DNA of 64,000 nt from CADEED01 sp963839685 (lineage in GTDB: Bacteria > Pseudomonadota > Gammaproteobacteria > Steroidobacterales > Steroidobacteraceae), in contig CAWIVS010000009.1 of assembly GCA_963839685.1 (NCBI GenBank), positions 73,584-137,583 on the forward strand. The letters are read 5' to 3'. Each line of letters starts with the position of its first letter. Positions within the stretch are counted from its first letter, which is position 1. The notes under the pieces are model-generated. The model had not been told where the DNA came from. It ran no database searches and saw nothing but the letters and a program-made list of their open reading frames with translations. The position numbers and the translations under genes are program-made. Positions 63,462-64,000 of the stretch are shown one piece after another.

Positions 63462-64000
63462 AGCGTCCGGTCGCCTGGATCGCGATGGTGCTGGCCTGCG
63501 CAGCGGTGAGTGCCGGCCCGCATGCCGATCCACCCGGCTCTATCTACCAGCTCGAGGCAGCGCTGACCAACCAGGACGGCAGGGCCCATGGTCTCGATGT
63601 GTATCGGGGTCACCCGGTGCTGGTGACCATGTTCTACGGAAGTTGCCCGGCATCCTGCCCGCTCATCATCGACACGCTGCGCGCGACCGAGAAGGATCTC
63701 CCGCCGGCAACGCGTGCGAACCTGCGGGTACTGATGATCTCGATCGATCCGGCACGCGATACGCCCGAGGCTTTGAAAGCTCTCGCCTCGCAGCGGCGCA
63801 TCGACACCAGCCGCTGGACCCTGGCGCGCACCGACGCCGCCAACGTGCGCACGGTCGCCGCCCTTCTCAACCTGCAGTACCGGCAGCTGCCGGATGGCGA
63901 ATTCAATCACTCGACCGTGATCGCGCTGTTGTCGCCGCAGGGCGAGATCGAAGCCATGAGCTCGAAGCTCGGCACCCCCGACGAGGCCCTGCTCGCCCAA
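63458..64000 (+). CDS. SCO1/SenC family copper chaperone, 3' end beyond window
   Basis: The 181 codons up to the window edge contain a signal peptide, a thioredoxin-like fold with FYGSCPASCPLI (CxxxC copper site) and NHSTVIALLSPQGEI, with the conserved His. SCO proteins deliver copper to oxidases or, in this context, possibly to NirK. It overlaps nirV by ATGA. The C-terminal end is not in the window. Confidence 0.9.
   Translation, partial: MKRPVAWIAMVLACAAVSAGPHADPPGSIYQLEAALTNQDGRAHGLDVYRGHPVLVTMFYGSCPASCPLIIDTLRATEKDLPPATRANLRVLMISIDPARDTPEALKALASQRRIDTSRWTLARTDAANVRTVAALLNLQYRQLPDGEFNHSTVIALLSPQGEIEAMSSKLGTPDEALLAQ

Overview
The window is about 65 percent GC, gene dense and free of tRNA, rRNA and CRISPR arrays. 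Gene content (cbb3 oxidase with its full maturation set, FixLJ, hemN-fnr, quinol NO reductase, AniA-type NirK, UrcA, DUF3175, PilZ and tandem Usp proteins) fits a gammaproteobacterium, probably a Steroidobacter/Nevskia-like lineage. That placement is inferred from gene content, not from a search.

Layout. Positions 1-31.6 kb are mixed housekeeping and accessory genes: a patatin cut by the left edge, PBP7, a LysR/SnoaL divergent pair, a LytS/LytTR pair, an acyltransferase, a diiron MBL protein, two ECF sigma/anti-sigma operons with secreted cargo, YceI, a chimeric hybrid kinase, DedA, serine dehydratase, an MFS transporter, AraC, PPK2 and a CGNR regulator facing a DUF5916 protein. Positions 31.6-40 kb hold the ccoNOQP-(orf)-GHIS operon on the minus strand, with almost every gene pair overlapping. 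Positions 40-54.5 kb hold a PAS hybrid kinase, DksA/Usp, a heme-PAS FixL with FixJ, two diheme c4-like cytochromes, a degenerate deiminase, two more tandem Usp proteins, Hsp20, three PilZ proteins and a frameshift-riddled ackA-pduL pair. Positions 54.5-64 kb hold hemN, fnr, quinol NO reductase, NnrS, SirB2, nirK, nirV and a SCO protein cut by the right edge.

How it works together. The right half reads as an oxygen-limitation island: FixLJ and Fnr sense low oxygen, cbb3 oxidase respires at low oxygen, hemN makes heme without oxygen, nirK and qNor take nitrite to nitrous oxide, and Usp/Hsp20/DksA/PilZ provide survival and signalling. hemN and norB share an identical 16-bp core holding an Fnr/Dnr-type site. 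Two usp genes and hsp20 share a 20-bp upstream motif that ends exactly 56 nt before each start codon.

Oddities. A family of long REP-like palindromes sits at gene ends and supplies coding sequence to ccoS, hemN and a GNAT gene. The copy between hemN and fnr leaves fnr with its four-cysteine cluster motif but no ordinary start codon ahead of it. Single-base frameshifts recur in at least eight genes, which could be real decay or assembly error.
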